A DNA stretch of 38,056 bases, taken from Chara braunii (Eukaryota; Streptophyta; Charophyceae; Charales; Characeae). The stretch lies in contig BFEA01000148.1 of NCBI GenBank assembly GCA_003427395.1, positions 2,568,354 through 2,606,409 on the forward strand. The letters are read 5' to 3'. The notes under the pieces were generated by a model, which had not been told where the DNA came from, did no database searches, and worked only from the letters and a program-made list of their open reading frames with translations. The position numbers were made by a program, and so were the translations under genes. Positions 1 through 10,510 of the stretch are shown piece after piece. How positions within the stretch are numbered: the first letter of the stretch is position 1; the number at the start of each line of letters is the position of its first letter.

Positions 1-75
1 GAACGGCCGAACGCCTCCCGAAGGGGTCCCGTACGTTCGGGCGTTCGGGTTTGGGCGTTCGGCCCGTCCCGAACA
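1..75. repeat. short (GTTCGGGC)-type minisatellite
   Basis: G+C-rich run of variants of GTTCGGGC and the palindromic core TTCGGCCGAA. A related stretch occurs at 24198-24245 in the opposite orientation, beside the U6 pseudogene. No coding potential is seen. Confidence 0.5.
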
Positions 76-203
76 CCGGTATGACGATATATATGTCACA
101 GCCCCTCGTTTGTTGTCCTCTTCTCTCTCTCTGCCTACGGTTTACCGGGCAGTTCTGTTTGTGACGATATATATACAGGGTCACCAGCGAATGTTCGTGT
201 GGT

Positions 204-339
204 CTATTTTGACCAAGCGTAAGGATCAAGCAGATTTGTGTTGAGTGAAAAGGGAGACCCCTTTTCTTTTTGCATTTATTTTTTTGGAATAATTATAGTT
301 GGACGTCGAAGTCTGTCCTATTTTGACCAAGCGTAAGGA
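204..339 (+). repeat. 22-bp direct repeat pair, 114 bp apart
   Basis: The 22-base string starting CTATTTTGACCAAGCG occurs at 204-225 and again at 318-339. It lies at the left edge of the first copy of the dispersed structured repeat. The two other copies of that repeat (22985 and 36533 onward) lack the duplication, so it is private to this copy. Confidence 0.8.
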
Positions 340-498
340 CCAAGCGTCTGTGGCGACCGTCAAAGTCAACCCCCTTAACCTCTCTCCAGGCCCTGAATAA
401 TGAAGCTCGTCTCTAGGGCCATAAGCGTTGACTGGCACAAAGTGTCGGAGCCTGTGTACCACTCACTCTCCACAGGTTGCAGAAGAGGGTAGGACTCT

Positions 499-516
499 CA
501 ATCGCCTAGGCGATTG
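499..516. repeat. 18-bp perfect palindrome with covarying counterparts
   Basis: CAATCGCCTAGGCGATTG is its own reverse complement. At the same place in the other two long copies the sequence differs but a stem is kept: CAACC/GGTTG at 23157-23175 and CAAC/GTTG at 36693-36711. Confidence 0.85.
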
Positions 517-1010
517 TCTAACCTTGATAAATTAATCCCTCAAGGCGCATGTCGGCCGACACTTGAGTGTCGAAGATGACCCTCGAGACCACTGAAGGTC
601 ACGTGATTATGGGTACTACATTATACGCCATCACTGCAACTACTTGCATATTCATGCATGGCTAGTCGATATGAGTAAGCCTCAGTAAGGTCTGTGTTGC
701 GACAATATTTATATACAGCCTCACAGGCAATACTCGCCTAAACGTTATGGGTCCGGTAGAGAAAAAAAGGTTATTCGAGATTTACATACGAGGTATTAAT
801 TATATTTTTGATGAAATGTATTCCGTGGTTAGATTTGACTGTCGTAGTTGACCGGCGTCGGGTTGTGTTCGGGAGATTAGCGTCTCCGGCAACAATTCAC
901 ATACATGTTTAATTCGGGCGTTAACCGCGCGTACCCCCTATGCTATAGCAAATGATAAATGTCGCCGGTCAGCCCACCTCTGCGATTGTATACGAAAAGT
1001 CTTCACATGT

Positions 1011-1156
1011 AGTTCGGTAGCTCGACGGGGATACGCCCACCTAGGGGATGGTGATAGCTCCCACGAGTGGAGGTAAGTTGTACCTCGCGTGACCCTATCA
1101 TGTCGTAAAGGTTCGCGAGAGGTATCATGATGGTTGGTGCACTCGGCCGGAGCGGC
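1011..1156 (+). ncRNA. structured module, copy 1 (candidate structured RNA)
   Basis: Equivalent to 15714-15846, 23693-23840 and 37224-37368. Three successive stem regions can be read. The first is around GGGGATACGCCC. The second is CTCCCAC/GTGGAG, a stem with one bulged base. The third is an outer stem CCTCGCG/CGCGAGAGG enclosing CCCTAT...GTCGTA. The stems keep pairing across the copies while the bases change. The function and the transcribed strand are unknown, and it could equally be a DNA-level cruciform. Confidence 0.5.
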
Positions 1157-1345
1157 AACGATCTACGACAAAGTCCTGCAAAATCATGCGTGACGTGGTC
1201 GGGAGGGTCCTCTCTGTGGGACCGATGCGTTTGACAACGTCCCTATTCTAGAAAAAATAAATTGAAAGTTAGTATCTCAAACAATCATGCGTGACGTGGG
1301 GCCGGTCGAACACGCCACTCATCCTCGTTGTCACTATCACAGGTC

Positions 1346-1555
1346 GCAGATGTCCAAACTTAGGTAAAAACATTTTAACCTCTTGGTAGCAGGTCTGGTC
1401 TGAATCGATATTCAGCAGACACATGAATCTCGTCAAGTCAACCTATTCAAACAAAATCTTACCATCAGTCGGACAATGTCCGACATTGAATATCCCGATC
1501 CTGCACAAGAATGATACGCATAGTTCGAGAGATGGATAAAATTTTTAGTTTTCGA
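1346..1555. other. intergenic, nothing recognised
   Basis: No reading frame, RNA gene or repeat of the window's main families is recognisable here. Confidence 0.6.
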
Positions 1556-1581
1556 AGTTCGATTCCTTGGGGAATTGAACT
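1556..1581. repeat. 11-bp hairpin overlapping a tRNA B-box-like string
   Basis: AGTTCGATTCC pairs with GGAATTGAACT (one G-T wobble) around a TTGG loop. Both arms resemble a tRNA B box (GTTCGATTCC on plus, GTTCAATTCC on minus). A related minus-strand B-box-like string occurs at 2024-2036 and is followed by the same TTTCGATAG sequence, so these two places are diverged copies of a tRNA-like repeat end. No A box was found at the expected distance. Confidence 0.6.
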
Positions 1582-1785
1582 CAGGTCTGTATTTCGATAG
1601 CCCACGGGTGACAACGAGGTGTGGGGCAAGCAACAGCAATTGTTGGCTTATGCCAACGACTCTACATACGTAAAAAAAAAGAAAAAACAATCTGAGACTA
1701 AGCGTCAGGTGATGCAATTTGGAGGGAAAACCTCCGCGAAGGTGCAACAGGTGCCCGTTTTCACGGGCAACCACGATCTTTACAT

Positions 1786-1856
1786 GTGAGTTTTTTTTCC
1801 TTTTTTTTAATTTCTCTTCATTTATTTTTATTTTTATTTACTTCTTTTTCTTTTAT
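1786..1856 (+). repeat. T-rich tract
   Basis: Simple T-rich low-complexity DNA interrupted by C and A. Reading frames through it are Phe/Ser-rich artefacts. Confidence 0.8.
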
Positions 1857-2207
1857 GATTTCGAGCGGCGTCGTTGTAACGGGCTTCTCCTCCTCAGCCC
1901 ACCACATGCACAAAAGACAAAAACATCGGTGGTGTATATTGTTGTGTCCTAATAGAGGATTCACTTGCAAGGGGCAGGGATCGCATCATTGGAGTTGGAC
2001 TGCCTCGCCCCGCTGCATCAAGATTCGAACTTGGGTCTGCATTTCGATAGTCAGAGGGGGGTATCGACGGACGTCCTTTTTCAGGACGTGTGGTCGTTTT
2101 AGTGAGGTTATTATTTTTATTTTTTTTCATTGTTTCCCTTGTCACATGGTCGTTGAGGCATAGGATATAGGAAAACGGGGAGGGGGCCGTTACGACCAGC
2201 TATCACT

Positions 2208-2209
<2 letters not shown>

Positions 2210-2247
<38 letters not shown>
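2210..2247 (+). repeat. 38-nt poly(A) tract
   Basis: Uninterrupted A38 following TATCACTGC. It could be the 3' tail of a retroposed sequence lying to its left (about 1540-2209, which contains tRNA B-box-like strings), or a simple repeat. I could not identify a target-site duplication. Confidence 0.7.
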
Positions 2248-2249
<2 letters not shown>

Positions 2250-3120
2250 TCGATTCCACTAGCCTTAGGATATGTATGGAACTTCAGCTCATTTTTTTCA
2301 TCAAGTACGAAATATTTTGGATCGCAGGATCATTGATCCTACGGTCAGAATTGTCGCACGGGGTGTGATGGGTGGGTTGAGAGAATGAGAGGGAGAGAGA
2401 AAAGGAAGGGAGTTGGGAGGAGAATAATCTACTCCTCCCAGCCTGTAAACTACCCTCCCCATTTTCAGAGGAACGCAGAGGAAAAGGAGGAATGTTGTTG
2501 GTTTCAACAGCATGCACTTGACCAAGGTAAGGGTCAAACACAGTGTAGTTCGTATTAGTTTTCTTTTTGTTTTTCGTTTGGTTATTTTTTCTTTATTCTC
2601 GTGAGGACACTTGCCCTCACGAGGTGCTACCTCTAGCAGAAAATGGCAGAAGTAACTGTTAAGCTCCTGTTTTTAGAGGGAGCTTGAAAATTGAAGGGTC
2701 AAAAAAGAAAAGGCTAGGTACAACTTTTTCCTTGATGTATCTGCCCATGGGGAAGGGAGTCGGATACATCAAACACAAAAGGGGTTGTATCTCTCCAACC
2801 CTTTATCAGAAAAATAAAAGAAAAGCAGTTTCGATGATCTCAGTTATCTCATGAAATTCCGATATAGTTGAGATAAAAAAAAATAAAAAATAAAAGTGGT
2901 GTAGTTAAAGAAACTGCCCCCACTATGGTTGTGGTTGTCGTGCAACCACAGTTGGCCTTTTATCTTGGTCAGATCAAGGGCTCACTATGAGCCCACGATT
3001 TTGTCTGGCGGCTGGACTGACGGCCAACCCTCCTCAACCACTATAAAAAATGTAGTTGTCCCCAACTGCCGCACAGAAGCACTCGTGCTGCCATTGTGTG
3101 ACAACACACTTGAGTGTTGT

Positions 3121-3740
3121 TGGGCTCGTGGAGAAACTGCTAGAAACAACGTGGGAGGAGGTTGGAGGTCTGCAGTGGAGCGCTAGAGGAGGAGGAGGAC
3201 ATCCAGAACCGGGGTAGGGAGCACTTCGCTCCACTTCCCTCTAGTTGGTGCTGGTCCGGTGGAGTGATCCTTAGGACTGTGGGACCAAGGTGGCACGACA
3301 AGAGGCTGCTTTGGGCCTGGATTTTGTCCACGGCCCAGATTTTTTTAATTTGACTGCGGTTTTCAGCGGCGGCAGCAGACTTTAAGGCATGCTGGTGGAG
3401 TTGTCTTTGGACTAAATTGTGGCAGACCGACTTCCCACTCTTATGAAATTATGATGTCAATTTTTACGGCGTCGGGAGTATTTAATTTTTGTAGCGTTAT
3501 GCTGCAAGATTTGCGGCGCGTCCAACGGCCTTGGACTGCACGGGGGGTGTTGTCTGTTTTACGGCACGATGACGACAATATTTTTTGTTGGAATTCTGCT
3601 ACCGAATTTTCAGCACGTTGACGGTACTACATTCTAGAGGGGAGGTGCTACGTTTTTTACGGTACGACAGCTGTAATATTTTTCAATGAGATAATGCTGC
3701 CCGTTTGGTGATAAGGAGTGGGTTATGTGTGGGGATGCAC
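3121..3740. other. intergenic with degenerate ACGGCACGA/AATATTTTT repeats
   Basis: No gene. From about 3460 to 3700 a loose unit recurs, combining a (T)nACGGCRCGAYG-like string with an AATATTTTT string. The copies are too diverged to set a period. Short open frames here have no recognisable family. Confidence 0.4.
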
Positions 3741-4560
3741 TGCTGGTTTGACGATGCGGTATTGGCTGTTATTTAGCAAGGGATCATGTTGGTACCGGCT
3801 ACAGTACACATTTGGGACTTGGTTCTGAAAGTAATGTTCAAATACACTATGCGACATTATTTTGTTTGAGGTGTGCGGCAGGGGACAACCGACAGTTCTA
3901 GAGTAGGTTTGGTAGTGCGTGTGGTGGACTTTGTTGTGTGGCGCTTGTGAATGAGTTGGGACGCTCGTGGTAGACTTTTTTTTTTTTTTGAAGACCGTGT
4001 GATGCAGTGCGCAGGCCAGCGGGATCAGTTGGGACATGAATAGGCGATGTAGTGACCATTGGGACTAACAACACTTGCGATTTCGACACTTGGAACCGCC
4101 TTTATTTTTTTTGGAGCACACCGAGTGAGCGGTTTTGATAACTGGAGCCATCTGGTGCTGAGGGCGATAGTGTGGGACCACTTGGGACCACCTGAGTCCA
4201 GTTGGGACCAACACAGTACATGTGCGACCATTGAGGCGGTTTTTTTTACTTGTGGTTTTGGCCTTTGACGCAGTCATTATTTTTTTTGCGACGCAAACGG
4301 TTTTTGAGTAAGAGATGACTTGGCGTGGCGGTTAGTGGCGTAGGACCATCAGGGACCACTTGGGACCCCTTGGCACTAACGTGGGACAAATAGTTTTTTT
4401 TTTTGAAATGTGTGTGGCTCTCCATCTTCACACTTGGGACTACTGCAGGTGGGACGTGTGAGTTGGGGACGGATTGGGGATAGCGGTTGACTTGAGATTT
4501 ACCTCGGGATGCGGTTGACTTGAGCCAAGATGCACTCGACACTACTTCACTCAAGGTCAG
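3741..4560. repeat. degenerate tandem repeat of GGGACCA strings and T-runs
   Basis: Variants of TTGGGACCA recur at about 4028, 4060, 4171, 4181, 4205, 4343, 4353 and 4435. They are interleaved with runs of 8-15 T at about 3977, 4103, 4240, 4280 and 4393, giving a rough 110-140 bp unit. No protein is supported. Confidence 0.5.
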
Positions 4561-5965
4561 TTGATTGACTCGGATTCCCTTACAACTGTGTGAACCCACA
4601 CTTTGCTTGACCCTGTTTGTTTTGAGCGTTCAAAAGAAAAGGCTGAGTAAAGAATGTGTGGTCATGCATGTGAAAAAATGGGATCTGATGGGGGTATCGG
4701 TTGCTGGGTTTTCTGGACGTGTGGTTGTTTTTTTTGGTATGCAGCTAGGTAGAATGATGTATCCAGAGGAGGTTGATTATGCCTATTTGAGAAAAGGAAA
4801 AAAAATTGTCTTTTTTTTACTTCTCACATGCCTACATGTCAAGAAGGTTTCGTTGTTTTGAAATATATTAATTTTGTGCACACTATAAAACGAATTCGAT
4901 TCAAATAAAGTACATAAGGTCAAACAAATTTAATAATTTTTCGATAATTGATCTTTTCTACCCCGAATCACCTTATCTCCCTGTACCTGTCCAAATCATT
5001 CTTATTCCCTATCTCCTTCGACTCTTCTCGTTGAAGTTACCTAGATTTTACGAAGAAACGAGAACAATTAAAATTTACTCGCAGTAGATACATTTCCTTT
5101 CTTTAGGGAGCATTTGGCGCCGGGTTTCATTAATTTAGGAGCTGACCTCATTATCGACCCAGAGTGGACCGTTCTACGAGGGGGTACTTTGCCGATTCGA
5201 TGGAGACGGTCCAACTTCTGAGATCCGAGTTTTGTGCTCGAGTGAGGAGGAGGAGTACCTAAGACCACTTCCTAAAGGGAGAGCTATGCAACACTTCAAT
5301 TAATGCTCATGATAAAAAATCATTCGCAAAGCAGTCTGTCATCCAAGAAGACTAAGATGTGTGAAGATGGATGTCCGTGCCTAATTTTAGGTCGACGGTA
5401 GGTGAAATGAATGACTCAAGTCAAAACTGAGGCAGCCCGACTACTTTGTCGGCTGCTTCAAGGTTATTGTCAAAGCCAACTTTTTGTTGGCGGCTGTATG
5501 ATTTTTTTATTGTTTTTTATGGAGTTCGACCCAAGGTGGTCAGATGTTATTTCAGTCTTGTGTTATTGGATGTATCATATGATGATTTGAATTCTTTCAA
5601 TTATCATTTCAGATTGGGTGTACATTCTTATCGACTATAGTCGATTTCTTTGATGTAATTATGTGTGGTTGTTATAACTATCTTTCTTGACTGGTGTCTA
5701 AAGGGACTAAGATACTTGTGGGTTTCAAGCTCGGTTGAGACCGTCCTAGTCGACCGTTATACACTTCGTTCATAGGAGATCGGCGCTGAAAATCACCACT
5801 CCCCTTAACAACCGAAAACCCGCGGCCCTGTGAGTTAGGGTCGGGTTCTACGAAAGGGCAGCGACCATTCGTCACCAGTGGGTTCAATCCCACCATTTGC
5901 AAACGACAACTTTGATAATTTTTTGTGCTCAGAAGGATTCATAAGAACGTATGAAAATTTGAGAG
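4561..5965. other. gene-free flank left of the LTR retrotransposon
   Basis: No recognisable gene. It holds scattered stems: GCCAAC/GTTGGC at about 5475-5491, a 16-bp palindrome ATCGACTATAGTCGAT at 5630-5645, and a nested pair AACCCG/CGGGTT enclosing CCCT/AGGG at about 5816-5846. GGGTTCAATCCC at about 5879-5890 looks like a tRNA B box in a perfect GTGGG/CCCAC stem, but its loop is one base short and no A box is visible. Confidence 0.5.
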
Positions 5966-5970
5966 TTCGT
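5966..5970. repeat. target-site duplication, left (TTCGT)
   Basis: TTCGT directly abuts the left LTR and recurs directly after the right LTR at 15370-15374. Five bases is the usual duplication for Ty3/gypsy integrases. Confidence 0.9.
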
Positions 5971-6279
5971 TGTGGCGGACCCACCTGGTGTGGTACTCCG
6001 CCTAGGATAGAGATAGAGATGGAGGATGAAGGTGGAGCAAGATGAAACAGTACAACTCCCACGCAAGACTCCAACACACGTACTCCAAACTGTGCGAATG
6101 TAGAATGATCCCAAATACAGACTCTAGCTGGGGTACACCCCAGCGAACTGATTGGACTGGACTGGACTGGCTAGGACCGACAGAGGTACCAGCCTGGACT
6201 GGACTACCCCGAATACAACACAGGCCTGTGAGAACAATCCAAGAGGCTGGTGTCACAAGCCAACCAGAGGTCCGCTACA
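5971..6279 (-). repeat. 3' LTR
   Basis: 309 bp, about 86% identical to the copy at 15061-15369, with near-perfect TGTGGCGGACC/GGTCCGCTACA ends. An ACTGG-type pentamer is repeated in its middle. The internal sequence next to it (6280-6295, minus strand CAGAGGCTGAAGATTG) is only modestly purine-rich, so the polypurine tract is weak or decayed. Confidence 0.93.
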
Positions 6280-7395
6280 CAATCTTCAGCCTCTGATGGA
6301 TCATATAGATACAAGCATGCTTCCGCCAAGAAGCGAACTCTACCAAAGAAAAAAAAAAACTAAGTAGTTTAGGATGCGGAGCAAGCTCTATGTTGAGTCC
6401 ATGCAATGCAACCTGGGCTAGAAAATATCACAAAAGCAGCAATGTCACAACTAACAGCCTAAGTGAAAGCAGAAAGCAACCAACAAGTATACATGTCATA
6501 GGAAAGCAAAAAATAATGACAACTAAATCCTACAATGTTGGAGGCAATAGCCTCAGTCTGAAAATAGTTGACAAGTGTACAAATTTGAAGAACGGCCAAA
6601 GCAAAGAAAACTAAATCCTAGAAATGTCAGAGGCAGAGACCTCAGTCTGAGAGCAACAAAACAATAACAAAACAACCATATGTCACAGGAAGGGAGTGTC
6701 GCAAAACCACAGGGTGGGATTGTCTCTGAAGGTAGCACATGCAGCCAAGGGGTCGATAAACTCCTAAGGGCATCCACACATAATGACAGGGAGACACATG
6801 TCATCTGGCTCAATGAGGGTAGGGAACAGGGAGTGAACAAAACCAATAACCCTAAAAGATAGACCATCAGGGAGGGTAATGCTCGACTAAAGAGGTGACC
6901 TCTATGTAGGGTCGACCATTCAAGAGAATAAGGGAGTCTGGTATACTAGGTGCACCTAGAGGAAGCACACAAGGCTGCCTAACTAGGGCGTGAGGGCCGA
7001 TAGTGGGTAAAAAAAGTGATGGGTAAGGGAGTCATGCAAATGACTCATAAAGTAAGCGACGTCGGAGCTAGATCTGTAAGCTGGGAAGCCAGGGCAACGC
7101 TACGGTTCTGATGCCTTTGCGTATACCAAGGGAGAACCCAATTCAGAGGAACCCGGCTAAGGGAGACCATCAGGCAACACAATCAGGGTACTGTACAAGG
7201 TAAAGTGGTAAGAAAGTGACGACGTCTGAAGTAGGCAGAGCTCATCGTGACGAAGTCTGTGGAGTTGCAAATGACATCCATGATGAGAAGTCCAGAATGT
7301 CGTCGAGGAAGAGCCGTAATGTCGACGAGTTGAAGTAGCAAAACTGGTGTGGATGAATTACTAAGAAGTCAAAGACGTGGGAAGAGAAGTCAGAG
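6280..7395 (-). other. 3' untranslated region of the LTR retrotransposon
   Basis: Lies between the chromodomain stop and the 3' LTR. It carries no conserved domain. It contains a roughly 91-bp direct repeat (AACTAAATCCTA...CTCAGTCTGA at about 6518-6561 and 6609-6652). Each copy has a small stem (GAGGC/GCCTC at 6541-6554, GAGG/CCTC at 6630-6643). Confidence 0.7.
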
Positions 7396-8895
7396 TCAAT
7401 CGTCGTATCGAGCAGGACAACGACGAGTGAGCTGTGGACGCTTAAAAGCGTTCGGCTGCTGCTGAAGGTCTGCCTCAGATGGAGCAGGCTCGACTTCAAC
7501 GATCTCCTCAGCCGAAGGACAAGGAAGAGGGTCAGTGACTTGAGGAAGAGCAGTCAACGCAACACGACGAGTACGGTCATAGGCACACACCAACATGTAA
7601 GCATGCTGCAAGTGCTCTGGGGGCTCCCAAGTAGCCTCCTCATCAGAATAACCCTTCCAACGTACGAGATACTCGACGTGAGTAGGGTTGTCATCGGTGA
7701 CTCGGCGGCCAATGATGTTTGAAACGAGGAACTCCTCGTGGCCGTCCACCGTGATAGGTGGAGGGCACTCGTATGGTCGTCCAGCGAAATGCTCGGACGG
7801 TCCGCGATAGGGACGCAGTAACAAGACGTGGTAGACATCGTGCACACGAGCCTGGCGTAGGTAGTCGTGCAGCTTCACACGAAAGTTGACCGGGCTAGAT
7901 ACCGTATCAGAACCGATAGCCTGGAGAATGCGGCATGGGTCAAAGAAGCGAAGCCGAAACTTGTGAAGCGTGTCCGCTTCGAGCTGTAAGTGGCGGGCGT
8001 CGACAAACACATCATAACCGACTTTGAATGGATGATTCATCCTCGGTCGGTTCGCACGTGCGGCCATTGGATTCGAGGAAGCGGTTAGTATATGCTCATG
8101 CGCGGTCTGCATGATCGACGTCATGTGTGCAACCCAATCATCCAGCGCGGGACAACTCCTGTCATGGTGCATATGTGACGATCGAAGGAAGTCCGAGGGA
8201 ACATGAAGGTGATAGCTGAGGTCGCAATAGTAGTAAGGCGACATCCTCGTGGATGGCGAGCCGGGGTGGTTGTAGGCTATCTCCACGTGGGCAATAAGGA
8301 GATCTCACTGTTGGTCATCACGAATAATTTTTCGATGAATATCTTCGAGAGTCATGTTCGTAACCTCGAACTGATCATCAGTCGGGGGATGGTAAGACGA
8401 GGAGAAGCGGAGATGGGTGTCGTACACCTCGTGGAGCCATCGCCAAAATCGGTTGGTAAAGCGTGGGTCACGGTCATATATGATGCCCAGGGTAAGTCAT
8501 GGTCACGCACGACTCGGTCAAACACGACGTCGGCGACCTCACGTGCACGAATGGCATAGCGACACGGAACGAAGCGTGCAGGCGTCGTGAAGCCGTCGAC
8601 GATGACCAGAAAAGCATCATGACCGTGGGTGGTAGGAAGACGAAGAGGACTGATAAAGTCCATCGAGATGGACTGCCAACGACCCTCAGGGATAGGAAGA
8701 GGTTATAGCAAAATTATAAGGCAGGTGGTTCGCACTGTTCACCTCCTGACAGGTGGGGCACTCTGCGAAGTAGTTCTTCACAAGGTCCTTGCGCTTTGGC
8801 CAGACGTACAAGCGGCTCACACGAGTCAGCGTCTTGTGGAAGCCCATATGGCCGGCGATTATCTGGTCATGGAACTCTGCTATTGCCCAGACACG
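7396..8895 (-). pseudogene. Ty3/gypsy integrase with C-terminal chromodomain (broken)
   Basis: Domains in order. An HHCC zinc-binding region at about 8742-8895 shows GHMGFHKTLTR and ECPTCQE. The catalytic core starts MDFISPL (first Asp, 8663), with YDRDPRF giving the second Asp and QFEVTN the Glu. A 296-codon open end follows at 7396-8286. Within that open end, residues about 109-160 are the GPY/F-like module (ends VYHVLLLRPY). Residues 184-235 (7582-7737) are a chromodomain with EYLVRWKGYSDEEATWEPPE. The tail is acidic and unrecognised. A frameshift near 8700 separates the zinc region from the core and a second lies within the core near 8490. The protein would insert element cDNA, and chromodomains of this group direct it to modified histone tails. 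The catalytic residues survive but the reading frame does not. Confidence 0.93.
7582..7737 (-). other. chromodomain
   Basis: About 52 residues running from EEFLVSNIIGRR through VEYLVRWKGYS to TWEPPEHLQ. It has the usual spacing of the conserved W-K-G-Y and W-E-P-P blocks. Its position at the integrase C-terminus defines chromoviruses. Confidence 0.93.
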
Positions 8896-8940
8896 TAGCT
8901 GTCCAATGGAGGGAACACAAATGTGGGGCTCTCTGGTGCC

Positions 8941-9690
8941 CTATAAATCGTACCAGTACACAAAACCGTTGTCCCTAAGAGGGTAGTTCAGAACGGTTTT
9001 GCCACTCTGAAGGGTCGCATGGATGTCGCAATAGTTGGGGCAGTGGTGGTACTGAGTGCGAAACTCGTCCGTCACCGAGTGGTCGACGGTATTGACCGAA
9101 TTGACAGCGAGCTGGATCTGCTCCAAGTCATGGTCAGGGCACCGGGATAAGGCATGTGCGCCCCGATTGGTCTCACCCTTGATGTGCTCAGTGGTGAAAC
9201 TAAACTCGGATAGGTCGCGCCACCAGCGAGTCTGTCGAGGAGTGAGCTTCGACTTTGTCAGAAAAGTCGTACACACCGTGAATGGTACCCCATGCAAGTA
9301 GTGACTCGAGTACCGGGTGGCATAAACTAATGCGAGAACCTCATGTTCATCAGCATTGTACTTTATCTCAACGGGAAGGAGATGATGAGAGTCGAGTGGC
9401 ATAAACTATTTTATCGGACAATCACCTGAGAGAGACTCGACAGTGCCGTCCTTGGCGATGCTAGGAGAATAGCCAATAGAAGGCTCGTCAATAGTTGGGC
9501 AAGTAAACGTCAGGCTGGAAGCAGTGGTAGGGGTAGGAGGTGGGAAGTGAGGGATGAGAGGATGAGAGGAATCGGGAGAGGAAGGAAAAATCTGAGAAAC
9601 CACTACTCCTACAGCAAAGTCTGACGCATCGGTGGTAAGGATAAAAAGCTGCTCAAAATCAGGTAGGTGGAGAACCGGTGCACATGTCAT
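8941..9690 (-). pseudogene. RNase H and linker of the Ty3/gypsy polyprotein
   Basis: In frame with the RT C-terminus. It starts near FILTTDASDFAVG (the RNase H Asp motif), then KYNADEHEVLALVYA (Glu region) and TTEHIKGETNRGAHALSR, the usual end of the domain. RNase H removes the RNA template during reverse transcription. A TAG at 9406-9408 interrupts it inside the domain and another TAG at 8941-8943 separates it from the integrase zinc region. No frameshift is needed between about 10128 and 8720. Confidence 0.9.
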
Positions 9691-10510
9691 CGTCTTCTTG
9701 AGGGTGTGGAAGGCGTCCTCGTGGAGGGGTGTCCAAGCCCATATCTGGTTCTTTCGAAGGAGGGTAGAGGTAAGGATATGCGAGTAGGAGGCGTAAGCTC
9801 AGATGAACTTACTGTAATAACTCTCAAGTCTAAGAAAATTGTGAAGCTGCTTGACGGACTTGGGGTTATGCCAGTCCGCGATAGCAGCGATCTTCGAGTC
9901 GTCCATGTGGAGACCCTGGTCAGACACATAATGTCCTCAAAAATCTACTTTGCGTTGGGCAAAGCGGCGCTTGCTCAACTTGGCGTAGAAGTCATGTCTG
10001 CCCAAACGGTCAAGGACGTCGTGGAGATGTCTGATGTGCTCCTCAAGCTTACGACTATAGATCAGGATATCATCGATGTAGACGATAACATATTGCTTCA
10101 GGATGTCCCTAAAGATGTCGTTCATCACCGTCTGGAAGGTAGCGAGTATGTTGGTGACAGTTGGTGAGGCCGAATGGCATCACCGTAAACTCATAGTGGC
10201 CGAAGTGCGATCGGAACGCTGTCTTCGATTGGTCCGTTGCAGCGACAAGGATGTGATGGTAACCGCTACGAAGATCGATCTTCGTAAAGAAGTGGTTGTC
10301 TACTAGGCAGCCGAACAGCTCGTCAGAACGAGGCATGGGGTAGCTGTTCTTTACCGTGTAGTAGTTGAGACCGCGATAATCGATGCAGAGACGATGAGTT
10401 TCATCCGCTTTGCGAGCAAAGAGGACGGGTGCACCCCACGGGGAGTTGTTGGGTTTAATGAAACCCAGTCTCTGGAGTTCCTCAAGCTGACGCTTGAGTT
10501 CGGTGGCCTC
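9691..10510 (-). pseudogene. Ty3/gypsy reverse transcriptase (broken)
   Basis: Motifs in order on the minus strand: [54 protein letters not shown], then the catalytic box VIVYIDDILIYS (YIDD codons at 10069-10080), and the thumb/connection LHNFLRLESYYSKFI. All are classic Ty3/gypsy RT blocks. The first part (10510 to about 10170) is one frame. A small indel near 10160 shifts to the frame used downstream. In-frame TGA codons lie at 9937-9939 and near 9804. The catalytic aspartates are intact, but the chain is interrupted. Confidence 0.95.

Larger units (their letters stand above)
200..1345 (+). repeat. dispersed structured repeat, copy 1
   Basis: About 1.1 kb that aligns along its length with 22985-24480 and 36533-37560. 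Shared landmarks in order are TTGGACGT, GTCAAAGTCAA, CCTGTGTACCACTCACTC, a hairpin at 499-516, GTCAGCCGACA-type palindrome, CTAGTCGATATGAG, CGCGTACCCCCTATGCTA and the structured module at 1011-1156. I see no protein-coding signal. Copy 1 is the most diverged of the three long copies. It ends in one or two copies of a TGCGTGACGTGG module at 1184-1300. Confidence 0.8.
1556..3120. repeat. hairpin-dense intergenic cluster
   Basis: At least seventeen separate short hairpins, mostly with perfect stems, follow each other. They include 1642-1657 (GTTGGC/GCCAAC), 1721-1735 (GGAGG/CCTCC), 1752-1769 (TGCCCG/CGGGCA), 2071-2089 (ACGTCC/GGACGT), 2326-2340 (AGGATC/GATCCT) and 2414-2440 (TGGGAGGAG/CTCCTCCCA). 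Further on are 2518-2537, 2598-2623 (CTCGTGAGG/CCTCACGAG), 2625-2638, 2661-2685 (AAGCTCC/GGAGCTT), 2732-2772 (TTGATGTATC/GATACATCAA), 2778-2804, 2844-2876 (TTATCTCA/TGAGATAA), 2930-2950 (TGTGGTTG/CAACCACA), 2978-2994 (GGGCTCA/TGAGCCC), 3054-3067, 3078-3089 and 3102-3119. The stems are unrelated in sequence. No credible protein is encoded. Confidence 0.8.

Noticed and set aside
1011-1156. Hammerhead or HDV-like ribozyme
   Set aside because: No CTGATGA/GAAA core and no HDV double-pseudoknot pattern could be found in any of the four copies.
1786-2163. Phe/Ser-rich frame
   Set aside because: Translation of a T-rich tract and hairpin DNA, with no conserved content.
4565-4861. 98-codon frame beginning MTRIPLQLCEP
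   Set aside because: Has an ATG and a hydrophobic end but no recognisable family, no relatives in the window, and lies in repeat-rich DNA.
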